Positions 1-4,773 of a stretch of DNA of 6,933 bases are shown piece by piece. The stretch covers positions 1 to 6,933 of the forward strand of contig SKOX01000045.1 in the NCBI GenBank assembly GCA_007119835.1. The letters are read 5' to 3'. Origin of the DNA: Paracoccaceae bacterium (GTDB lineage Bacteria; Pseudomonadota; Alphaproteobacteria; Rhodobacterales; Rhodobacteraceae). A program made the translations under genes and the position numbers. A model generated the notes under the pieces. That model was not told the origin of the DNA and did not search any database. It saw nothing but the letters and a program-made list of their open reading frames with translations. Every line of letters starts with the position of its first letter. Position 1 is the stretch's first letter.

Positions 1-1
1 C

Positions 2-442
2 AACACCTACGGCGAGAACAACCTCGTCAAGCCCGGCAAGATCAAGCTCAAGGGCGAGGGGGTCGACCTCGGCCGCATCACGCTCGACAGCTATTCGGTC
101 GGAGCGGAGAAGGACCACATCGTGCCCTGGGACGCGGCCTGGCGCATCACGCAGCTCTTCGGCGGCGACGTGCGCTTCGTGCTCGCCTCGAGCGGCCATA
201 TCGCCGGCATCATCAACCCGCCCGGCGGCAAGGGCGCTCACTGGACGCGGGAGAAACCGAAGGCCGCCGGCAGCGCGAAGCACTGGCTGGAGGAAGCTTC
301 CCGCCATGACGGCAGCTGGTGGCCCGACTGGAAGGCCTGGCTTGCCGCCCGGTCCGGCAAGAAGGGCGCGCCGCCTGCCTTGGGAAGCGCCGACCACCCG
401 CCGCTCGAGGACGCGCCCGGCAGCTACGTGCTTGAGAAATGA
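2..442 (+). CDS. phaC: Class I poly(3-hydroxyalkanoate) synthase PhaC, C-terminal part (5' end outside window)
   Basis: Polymerises (R)-3-hydroxyacyl-CoA into polyhydroxyalkanoate storage granules in the cytoplasm. The window holds the last 146 residues, read in frame from base 2 to a TGA stop. The segment EKDHIVPW (visible residues 36-43) carries the catalytic Asp (D38), and SSGHIAGIINPP carries the catalytic His (H66). The Asp-His spacing of 28 residues equals that of D480/H508 in the Cupriavidus necator enzyme. The nucleophilic Cys lies upstream, outside the window. The tail is rich in Trp (HWLEEAS, GSWWPDW), as is usual for class I enzymes, and ends in SYVLEK. No phasin or phaR gene follows directly; the next gene is a small ParB-like ORF 49 bases on. 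The family assignment is very secure, but whether the gene is intact upstream cannot be judged. Confidence 0.95.
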   Translation, partial: NTYGENNLVKPGKIKLKGEGVDLGRITLDSYSVGAEKDHIVPWDAAWRITQLFGGDVRFVLASSGHIAGIINPPGGKGAHWTREKPKAAGSAKHWLEEASRHDGSWWPDWKAWLAARSGKKGAPPALGSADHPPLEDAPGSYVLEK

Positions 443-455
443 TCGTGCGGTCAGG

Positions 456-478
456 CGATCCGGTGCCTTCACCGATCG
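456..478 (+). terminator. Hairpin after phaC, possible weak terminator
   Basis: CGGTG (461-465) pairs with CACCG (470-474) around a CCTT tetraloop. The stem continues as CGAT/ATCG (456-459 with 475-478) past a single bulged C at 460, giving nine base pairs. It lies 14 bases after the phaC stop and just before the next gene's ribosome-binding site. No T-tract follows, so it is not a canonical intrinsic terminator. It may only slow readthrough or protect the phaC mRNA end. Confidence 0.35.
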
Positions 479-491
479 AACGGGAAGCTGA

Positions 492-740
492 ATGCTGAAG
501 AAGCAGGTCTTCCAGATCGCCGCCATCTACGTTCCGGTGAAGCGCGCGAAGACGCTGGACGCGGAAAAGGTCGGGCAGATCGCCGAGACCATCCTCGAGA
601 AAGGCCCGATGCCCCCCATCAGGGTGCGAGCCGATGGCGACCGCTTCGTTCTGGTGGAAGGCCTCCACCGGCTGGAAGCGATGAAGGCGCTCGGCGAGGA
701 GACCATAGAGGGATATCTCGTCCGGGCTCTGAAGCACTGA
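492..740 (+). CDS. Small stand-alone ParB N-terminal (ParB/Srx-fold) domain protein
   Basis: An 82-residue protein made of a single ParB-N-like domain. Residues 12-22 (IYVPVKRAKTL) match the opening strand of the fold, residues 24-37 the first helix, and PPIRVRADGDRFVLVEG (41-57) the central beta hairpin. EGLHRLEAMKALG (56-68) corresponds to the conserved box that in ParB and related nucleases or CTPases reads G-x-R/H-R-x-x-A-x-x-x-L-G. True ParB proteins are about 300 residues long, with a central HTH and a C-terminal dimerisation domain; both are absent here, so chromosome partitioning is unlikely. The ATG at 492 has a GGGAAG Shine-Dalgarno-like stretch at 482-487, only four bases away. Partner and function are unknown. 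It is followed by no gene on the same strand and faces the convergent tct block. Confidence 0.72.
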   Translation: MLKKQVFQIAAIYVPVKRAKTLDAEKVGQIAETILEKGPMPPIRVRADGDRFVLVEGLHRLEAMKALGEETIEGYLVRALKH

Positions 741-834
741 CGCTTGCCCGACGTGAAAATTGGCGCCAGTGTGAGGCAAATGTCCTGCTGAATCTGGCAC
801 CTGCAGCCTCCTGCTCTCGATGAAGATGGCGCCA

Positions 835-842
835 CCCATAAA
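835..842 (+). promoter_or_regulatory. Possible heat-shock promoter -10 element of the lost groESL operon
   Basis: CCCATAAA resembles the CCCAT-type -10 element of RpoH promoters. It ends five bases before the CIRCE arm, so a transcript start would fall inside CIRCE, the usual arrangement. A convincing CTTGAA-type -35 is not visible; CTCGATGAA at 816-824 is the nearest candidate and is poor. This is a guess supported mainly by position. Confidence 0.25.
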
Positions 843-847
843 CTGAA

Positions 848-872
848 TGGCACTCATTCTGTACGAGTGCCA
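848..872. promoter_or_regulatory. CIRCE element (HrcA repressor operator)
   Basis: TGGCACTC (848-855), nine bases, then GAGTGCCA (865-872): a perfect 8-base inverted repeat with exactly the nine-base spacer of CIRCE. The published consensus is TTAGCACTC-N9-GAGTGCTAA; the inner GCACTC/GAGTGC is identical here, and the two outer differences are compensated on both arms so pairing is kept. In alphaproteobacteria HrcA binds this site in front of groESL and represses it outside heat shock. Only GroEL fragments lie downstream, which strengthens both identifications. The site itself looks undamaged. Confidence 0.85.
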
Positions 873-921
873 GAGCGACGGGCGGCCTCAGGCAGGCCCG
901 AGGTCGACATGATTTGGAAAA

Positions 922-1020
922 CGGATCCAGTCGAACAAGCCGCTCCTGATCATCGCCGAGGATGTCGACGGCGAGGCCATCGCCACGCTCGTGGTCAACA
1001 AGCTCGGCGGCGGCCGCAAG
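922..1020 (+). pseudogene. groEL: GroEL apical-domain fragment (groEL remnant, sense strand)
   Basis: Reading in the frame of base 922 gives [17 protein letters not shown], then [16 protein letters not shown]. This matches the highly conserved GroEL apical segment with the pattern [29 protein letters not shown], roughly residues 270-305 of a full protein of about 545. The frame is closed by a TGA at 910-912. After the Lys codon at 1018-1020 the similarity stops at once, with no VAAVKAPGFGDRRK-like continuation. The fragment therefore lacks the ATP-binding equatorial domain and cannot be a functional chaperonin. It lies 50 bases after a CIRCE operator, as part of an old groESL operon would. 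Identity is based on recognition of a very conserved motif and was not aligned by software. Confidence 0.85.
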
Positions 1021-1086
1021 CGCATTGAAGCCGAGGCTCGCATCCTCGGAGTCCATGATCTTGCCGGCGACCACCCACCCATCCAC
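1021..1086 (-). pseudogene. groEL: GroEL equatorial-domain fragment (groEL remnant, inverted)
   Basis: The minus strand from 1086 to 1021 reads [12 protein letters not shown], then [10 protein letters not shown]. It resembles the C-terminal equatorial stretch of GroEL that runs VDGSVV-GK, a variable loop, then FG(Y/F)(N/D)A, roughly residues 465-485. The usual Ser is Trp here, a one-base change. After NA the usual Q-T-G-E-Y continuation is missing, because the frame runs straight into the antisense of the apical fragment. Further upstream on this strand, about 1087-1115, another frame gives RRIEIAQN. This may be a frameshifted trace of the preceding RQIAENAG segment, but that is weak. The fragment is shorter and more diverged than its neighbour, so confidence is lower. 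Confidence 0.65.
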
Positions 1087-1134
1087 GGTTCTGTGCGATC
1101 TCGATGCGGCGGGCCTTCCCGTTGCAGCTTGCGG

Positions 1135-2679
1135 TCAGGCCTCTTCCGTTGTCACGCGGCGGTCGGGGCTGCTGGTGCGGCGGGACGCCTCGGCTTCGGC
1201 CAGCGCGGTGCGGCGGCGCATCTGGACGACGACGACGAGGAGCGCGAGGACGAGGACGAGAAGGCCGATGGCAAGCGTCGAGGACAGCATGTACTGGACG
1301 AGCGGCATACCGCGCGCATCGGCGATCGTCATGGCGCGGGAGAGGTTCGACTCGATCAGTGGCCCGAGGACGACGCCGATGATGATCGGCGCGAGCGGGA
1401 TCGCGACCTTCTTGAACACCGCGCCGAGGATGCCGAGCGCGATGGCGAGGCCGACGTCGAAGAGGCTGTTGCGCAAGCTGTAGGCGCCGAACAGCGCGAG
1501 GGCGAGAACGGTCGGGACGAGGTAGTCCATCCGGACCTTGAGGATGTAGGAGAAATACTTGATCCCGAAGGCGCCGATTATGGTCATGGCGACGACGGTC
1601 AGAAGCATCCCGTAGAGGAAGATGAAGGCGACGTCGGGCCGGTTCACGAACAGGCTCGGCCCGAGGATGATGCCGTGGATGACGAGGGCGCCGGCGATGA
1701 TCGCGCTCGTCGGACTGCCCGGCACGCCGAGGGCGAGGAGGGGGACGAGCGAGCTGCCGACCGTGGCGTTGTTGGCGCTCTCGGCGGCGATGATGCCCTC
1801 CGGGTTGCCGCGCTCGAACATCTCGGGGGTCTTCGAGGAGCGCTTGGCCTCGGCGTAGGACATGAAGACGGCGAGCGTTGTTCCGACGCCGGGCAGCAGG
1901 CCGACGACGGTGCCGATGGTGCCGCCCTTCACCACGATCCAGTAGCGCCGCACGATGTCGCGGATGACGGTCATCCGGGAAATGTCCTGCTCGCGGTAGG
2001 TGACCTGCTCGCTCGCCTTCTTGCCGATGTTGAGCAGCATCTCGGAGATGCAGAAGAGGCCGAGGACGACGGGGACGACCGAGATGCCCTGGCGGAGCTC
2101 GGCCGAGCCGAAGGTGAAGCGCTCGGCGCCGGCGATGGCGTCGATGCCGACGGTCGACAGGAACAGGCCGAAGAGGACGGCGAACGCGGCTTTCAGGAAC
2201 GAGCCCGACAGCGCGCCGACGATGATGAGGCCGGAAAGCGCGATGAAGAACATTTCCGCCGGGCCGAACTGCAGCGCGAAGCGGGCGAGCGGCGGCGTGA
2301 ACAGGATGAGGACGATGACGCCGATCAGCCCGCCGAACATCGAGGAGAAGATCGAGTAGTAGAGGGCTTCCTTGGCGCGGCCCTGCTGCGTCATCGGGTA
2401 GCCTTCCATCGCGACCGGGGCGGCCACGACGTCGCCGGGCACGTTGATCAGGATGGCGGTGATCGAGCCGCCGTACATGCAGCCCATGTAGATGCCGCCC
2501 AGGAGCAGGAGGCCGACCTGCGGCTCGAGCGCGAAGGTGAGCGGCAGCAGCAGCGAGATGCCGATGGCGCCGTTGAGGCCCGGGATCGCGCCGACGAGGA
2601 TGCCGATGAGCACGCCCGCGAAGACCGCGAGCAGGACGTCGAAGGCGAGAAGGCCGCCGAGCAGCGCGAGGGTATCCAT
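1135..2679 (-). CDS. tctA: TTT transporter large permease subunit TctA
   Basis: A 514-residue, multi-spanning inner-membrane permease, the large subunit of a secondary tripartite tricarboxylate transporter that takes up carboxylates delivered by the periplasmic binding protein. Length matches the family (about 500). The two repeat-related halves each show the signature: [20 protein letters not shown] (30-49) with [12 protein letters not shown] and ILINVPGD (61-83) in the first half, and [20 protein letters not shown] (260-279) with ESANNATVG and [11 protein letters not shown] (300-327) in the second. The last long hydrophobic stretch lies near the C terminus and is followed by a basic cytoplasmic tail ([14 protein letters not shown]). 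The ATG at 2679 has an AGGAG ribosome-binding site at 2688-2692, eight bases upstream. It is the last gene of the tctB-tctC-tctA set. The substrate cannot be read from sequence. Confidence 0.93.
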   Translation of the reverse strand: MDTLALLGGLLAFDVLLAVFAGVLIGILVGAIPGLNGAIGISLLLPLTFALEPQVGLLLLGGIYMGCMYGGSITAILINVPGDVVAAPVAMEGYPMTQQGRAKEALYYSIFSSMFGGLIGVIVLILFTPPLARFALQFGPAEMFFIALSGLIIVGALSGSFLKAAFAVLFGLFLSTVGIDAIAGAERFTFGSAELRQGISVVPVVLGLFCISEMLLNIGKKASEQVTYREQDISRMTVIRDIVRRYWIVVKGGTIGTVVGLLPGVGTTLAVFMSYAEAKRSSKTPEMFERGNPEGIIAAESANNATVGSSLVPLLALGVPGSPTSAIIAGALVIHGIILGPSLFVNRPDVAFIFLYGMLLTVVAMTIIGAFGIKYFSYILKVRMDYLVPTVLALALFGAYSLRNSLFDVGLAIALGILGAVFKKVAIPLAPIIIGVVLGPLIESNLSRAMTIADARGMPLVQYMLSSTLAIGLLVLVLALLVVVVQMRRRTALAEAEASRRTSSPDRRVTTEEA

Positions 2680-2700
2680 CGGTCAGGCTCCTAGGCTGGC

Positions 2701-2722
2701 GGGGCGGCCGTGCGGCCGCCCC
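2701..2722 (-). repeat. GC inverted repeat in tctC-tctA spacer, hairpin next to the tctA leader
   Basis: GGGGCGGCCG (2701-2710) and CGGCCGCCCC (2713-2722) are perfect ten-base complements separated by TG, so the practical hairpin has about an eight-base-pair stem and a six-base loop. It lies about six bases upstream of the tctA ribosome-binding site as read on the minus strand. No T-tract follows, arguing against strong termination. A role in mRNA stability or attenuation between tctC and tctA is inferred. Confidence 0.6.
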
Positions 2723-2734
2723 GGTCTACCTTAA

Positions 2735-2756
2735 GCGGCCGGGCGCGCCCGGCCGC
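2735..2756 (-). repeat. Perfect 22-base GC palindrome immediately after tctC
   Basis: GCGGCCGGGCG followed directly by its reverse complement CGCCCGGCCGC. It begins four bases after the tctC stop codon as transcribed. Such a stable intercistronic hairpin is typical where a solute-binding-protein message must outlast the permease message (known for malE-malF). Here it would block 3' exonucleases after tctC. It lacks a T-tract. DNA-level binding by a protein is an alternative. Confidence 0.6.
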
Positions 2757-2760
2757 AGGG

Positions 2761-3717
2761 TCAGCTCCCCTCGAAATGCTCCTCGTTCTCCTCGATGATG
2801 CGGATGTAGGTCTCGTTCTGCGCCTCGAGCCAGTCGTTGACCTCGTCATGGTCGCGGTACTGGTAGGGCAGGGCCGCGGTCTCGAAGCGGTTGATCATCG
2901 CCTCGTCGTCGGACATCGCGTCGAGCGCCTCGGTCAGGCGGTCGCGCACGTCGTCGGGGATGCCGGCGGGCGCCACCAGGACGCGGCCGACGCCCATCTC
3001 GAGATCGACGCCCTGTTCGGCGAAGGTCGGCACGTCGGGGAACATGTCCATCCGCTCGTCGGCGAAGAAGCCGATCGGCGTGCCGCCGGCGTCGGTGATC
3101 GGATCGTGGCTCATCGACGAGGTCGAGGCCATGTCGATGTGGTTGCCGAGGAGCGCGTTCATCAGCTCGCCGCCTCCGGCGTAGCGGATCGGCGTCAGCT
3201 GGACGCCGAGCTCGTCGCCGAAGGCGAGGATGGCGAGCAGCCCGAGCGCTCCGGATTCGCCCACCACCACGGCGCCGGGCTGCGCCTCGGCGTGCTCGCG
3301 CAGGCTCTCGAGGTCGTCGAACGGCGCGCCGGGGGCGGCGAACATCCCCATCGGCGTCAGGTCGAAGCCGGCGAGGTATTCGAAGCTCTCGAAGTCGAAG
3401 TCGGTGTCGCGGGTGTGCTCGAGCACGATGTTGTCGGGATAGCCGAAGACGCCGAGGGTGTAGCCGTCGGGCTGGGCGCGGGCCATCTCGGCGATGCCGA
3501 TCTCGCCGCCGGCGCCCTCGCGGTTGACGACGTTGATGGTCTGGCCAAGCTCCTCGCCGAGCCGGTCGGCGACGATGCGCGCCACCGTGTCGCCGCCGCC
3601 GCCGGGGCTGTAGGGCACGATGAGGGTGATGGCCTGGGTCGGGTAGTCCTGCGCCGCGGCGATTGAGCCGGCGGCGACGAGGGGCGCCGCGAGCAGGATG
3701 GCGAGGGTGCGTTTCAT
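2761..3717 (-). CDS. tctC: TTT transporter periplasmic solute-binding protein TctC (Bug family)
   Basis: A 318-residue extracytoplasmic receptor that captures a carboxylate ligand and hands it to TctAB. It has a clear Sec signal peptide: MKR, a hydrophobic core (residues 5-19), then AAAQ with likely cleavage near residues 22-23. The mature start DYPTQAITLIVPYSPGGGGDTVAR (24-47) is the family signature, including the glycine-rich loop that binds ligand carboxylate. GEIGIAEMARAQPDGYTLG and VPTFAEQGVD further on are also typical. Length is usual. The ATG at 3717 has a perfect AGGAGG at 3724-3729, six bases upstream, the strongest ribosome-binding site in the set; this fits the need for excess binding protein. 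The protein is notably acidic, especially the C-terminal tail (ENEEHFEGS), perhaps reflecting a saline habitat. The tctB stop lies 58 bases upstream. Confidence 0.95.
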   Translation of the reverse strand: MKRTLAILLAAPLVAAGSIAAAQDYPTQAITLIVPYSPGGGGDTVARIVADRLGEELGQTINVVNREGAGGEIGIAEMARAQPDGYTLGVFGYPDNIVLEHTRDTDFDFESFEYLAGFDLTPMGMFAAPGAPFDDLESLREHAEAQPGAVVVGESGALGLLAILAFGDELGVQLTPIRYAGGGELMNALLGNHIDMASTSSMSHDPITDAGGTPIGFFADERMDMFPDVPTFAEQGVDLEMGVGRVLVAPAGIPDDVRDRLTEALDAMSDDEAMINRFETAALPYQYRDHDEVNDWLEAQNETYIRIIEENEEHFEGS

Positions 3718-3775
3718 GGGTTTCCTCCTTTGGTTGCGTTAGCGTTCGCGGTGTCCGGGCAGGCCGGGGCCCGCG

Positions 3776-4333
3776 TCAGAACAGGACGCCGGATGGAGCC
3801 GGCAGTCCGAGCAGCAGGGTGAAGAGGACGTACATCCCGAGGGTCGCCGCGACGGCGAAGCCGAGGCTCCGGGCGATGGTGGCGGTGCCGAGCGTCCCGG
3901 GCGCCGAGCGGTGGATGTGGTAGAGGTAGAGGACGACGAGGAGCACCGGCACGGCGAGATAGAAGCCGACCAGGGTCAGGAGCACGTAGGTGCCGACGAG
4001 GACGCCGCCCGGGATGGCGATCTGCCACACGAGGCTCGAGACGAGGGCTGTGGTGCCTTCGGGCGCCACGCCGCGCAGACGGTTCACCGCCGCCTGCGCC
4101 ATGATGAGGACGCCGACGAGGAGCATGCCGTAGAGCACGGCCTGGGGAAACATGCGGGCGCGGCGCGGCAGTGCGGCGGCCTCGATGAGGAAATAGCCCG
4201 CAAAGACGGCGATCGCCGCGCCGAGCAGCAGGTTCGGAATCACGGTGGCGGCCTCCCATCGTACGCGTTTTCCCCCGATCATTCTTGCTTGGCCGGCTGC
4301 GGGGCTAGTGTCTGCCAACATGCGGCCAGACAC
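3776..4333 (-). CDS. tctB: TTT transporter small permease subunit TctB
   Basis: The small membrane subunit of the tripartite tricarboxylate transporter, partner of TctA. About four hydrophobic spans are visible: IPNLLLGAAIAVFAGYFLI, FPQAVLYGMLLVGVLIMAQ, a long paired stretch from IAIPGGVLVGTYVLLTLV to VLLVVLYLY, and FAVAATLGMYVLFTLLLGL. The ARMFPQ motif between spans 1 and 2 is characteristic (families usually show R-x-FP). The GTG at 4333 gives 185 residues and has an AAGGGA ribosome-binding site at 4339-4344, five bases away. The ATG at 4282 gives 168 residues with an N terminus closer to family usage but no good ribosome-binding site; an ATG at 4321 is a third option. An inverted repeat at 4307-4334 overlaps the GTG. 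The N-terminal 17 residues are therefore uncertain; the rest is secure. Confidence 0.88.
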   Translation of the reverse strand: MSGRMLADTSPAAGQARMIGGKRVRWEAATVIPNLLLGAAIAVFAGYFLIEAAALPRRARMFPQAVLYGMLLVGVLIMAQAAVNRLRGVAPEGTTALVSSLVWQIAIPGGVLVGTYVLLTLVGFYLAVPVLLVVLYLYHIHRSAPGTLGTATIARSLGFAVAATLGMYVLFTLLLGLPAPSGVLF

Positions 4334-4334
4334 T
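4307..4334. promoter_or_regulatory. Inverted repeat at the tctB start, candidate operator or start-site hairpin
   Basis: AGTGTCTG (4307-4314) and CAGACACT (4327-4334) form a perfect 8-base inverted repeat with a 12-base spacer. If tctB starts at the ATG at 4282, the repeat lies 25-52 bases upstream of it, where an operator or leader would be. If it starts at the GTG at 4333, the start codon is buried in the stem of an mRNA hairpin, which could restrain translation. The symmetry is that of a dimeric regulator's site. The ROK regulator of the same strand is an obvious but untested candidate. Confidence 0.45.
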
Positions 4335-4335
4335 T

Positions 4336-4354
4336 GGTTCCCTTCGGCGGAACC
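4336..4354 (-). repeat. Short hairpin upstream of tctB
   Basis: GGTTCC (4336-4341) pairs with GGAACC (4349-4354) around a seven-base loop (CTTCGGC on the + strand). It lies in the 86-base gap between the zinc-finger gene and tctB and includes part of the AAGGGA ribosome-binding site assigned to the GTG start of tctB. It could therefore reduce translation from that GTG. Short enough to be chance in GC-rich DNA. Confidence 0.35.
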
Positions 4355-4396
4355 GGTCGGGGCGACGCGCGCCCGGCGATGTTGTCAGGTGGATTT

Positions 4397-4418
4397 CGAC
4401 CGGTCGCCCGGCACGGGC
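4397..4418 (-). terminator. Small hairpin and palindrome just after the zinc-finger gene
   Basis: Directly after the stop of the DksA-like gene the minus strand has GCCCG-TGC-CGGGC (4418-4406), overlapping at one base the 10-base palindrome CGACCGGTCG (4397-4406). No T-tract follows, so termination is doubtful, and transcripts may continue into tctB. The hairpin stem is only five base pairs. Confidence 0.25.
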
Positions 4419-4419
4419 C

Positions 4420-4773
4420 TCAGCTGCCGCTGGCGCAGTCCAGGCAGAGGGCGGTCGTCGGGTCGATGCGGAGCCGGCCGAGGCCGATGAAATCGCCGCA
4501 GCGGGTGCAGAAGCCGAACTCGCCTTCGTCCATGCGGCGGAGCGCGGCCTCGATGCGGGTGCGGCGGCCGAGGCGGCGGGCCTCGGCGGCCTTGGCCATG
4601 GCCTGGACCTGCAGGGCGTCGATGCGCGAGAGGCGGCCGACGCTCTGCTGGTCGAGGGTGACGGGCGCGCGGTCGGCGGCCGTGCCGGCCGAGCTCTGGC
4701 GGAGCTCGGCAAGCTCGGCGCGGAGGCGCGGCTCGAATTCCCGGCGCAGGGCGTCGTCGTCCGGGGCGGTCAT
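4420..4773 (-). CDS. Small TraR/DksA-type C4 zinc-finger protein
   Basis: A 117-residue protein. Residues 1-85 look like a charged helical hairpin; residues 89-113 form a C4 zinc finger, C89-x2-C92-x17-C110-x2-C113, within GFCTRCGDFIGLGRLRIDP. The spacing is the same as in E. coli DksA (C114, C117, C135, C138), and the flanking RIEAALRRMDEGEFGFC is diagnostic of the family. DksA binds the RNA polymerase secondary channel using a coiled-coil tip with D-x-x-D-x-A. Here TAADRA (31-36) keeps the second Asp and the Ala but has Thr for the first Asp, and the distance to the finger is 15 residues longer, so the equivalence is uncertain. The start ATG at 4773 overlaps the stop of the oxidoreductase gene as ATGA, indicating translational coupling. 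Regulation of transcription is likely; the target is unknown. Confidence 0.9.
   Translation of the reverse strand: MTAPDDDALRREFEPRLRAELAELRQSSAGTAADRAPVTLDQQSVGRLSRIDALQVQAMAKAAEARRLGRRTRIEAALRRMDEGEFGFCTRCGDFIGLGRLRIDPTTALCLDCASGS

Larger units (their letters stand above)
741..1134. other. 394-base convergent intergenic region holding decayed groESL sequence
   Basis: No intact gene is supported between the ParB-like stop and the tctA stop, the ends of two converging transcription units. The part from 741 to about 860 is visibly poorer in GC than the flanking genes. It contains two copies of the 8-base palindrome TGGCGCCA (761-768 and 827-834). After that come a CIRCE operator and two GroEL fragments in opposite orientation. 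I found no recognisable groES coding sequence in any frame between the operator and the first GroEL fragment. No clear intrinsic terminator for tctA is visible at 1087-1134. Confidence 0.7.

Noticed and set aside
619..1086. A 155-codon - strand open frame as a real gene
   Set aside because: Only its first 22 or so residues look like a conserved protein (GroEL equatorial domain). The rest is antisense to the apical fragment, the spacer and the ParB-like gene.
1225..1262. GACGACGACGAGGAG-like simple repeat
   Set aside because: It is the codon pattern of a hydrophobic Val/Leu-rich membrane segment of tctA read from the opposite strand, not a separate repeat element.
991..2694. A 567-codon + strand open frame
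   Set aside because: It lies antisense to tctA, is made of low-complexity Asp/Glu/Arg/Ala runs, and is a typical GC-rich shadow of a membrane-protein gene. Only its first few codons coincide with the true GroEL fragment.
2710..3666. A 318-codon + strand open frame
   Set aside because: Antisense to tctC, which has a signal peptide, family motifs and a perfect ribosome-binding site. The + strand product has no recognisable domain.
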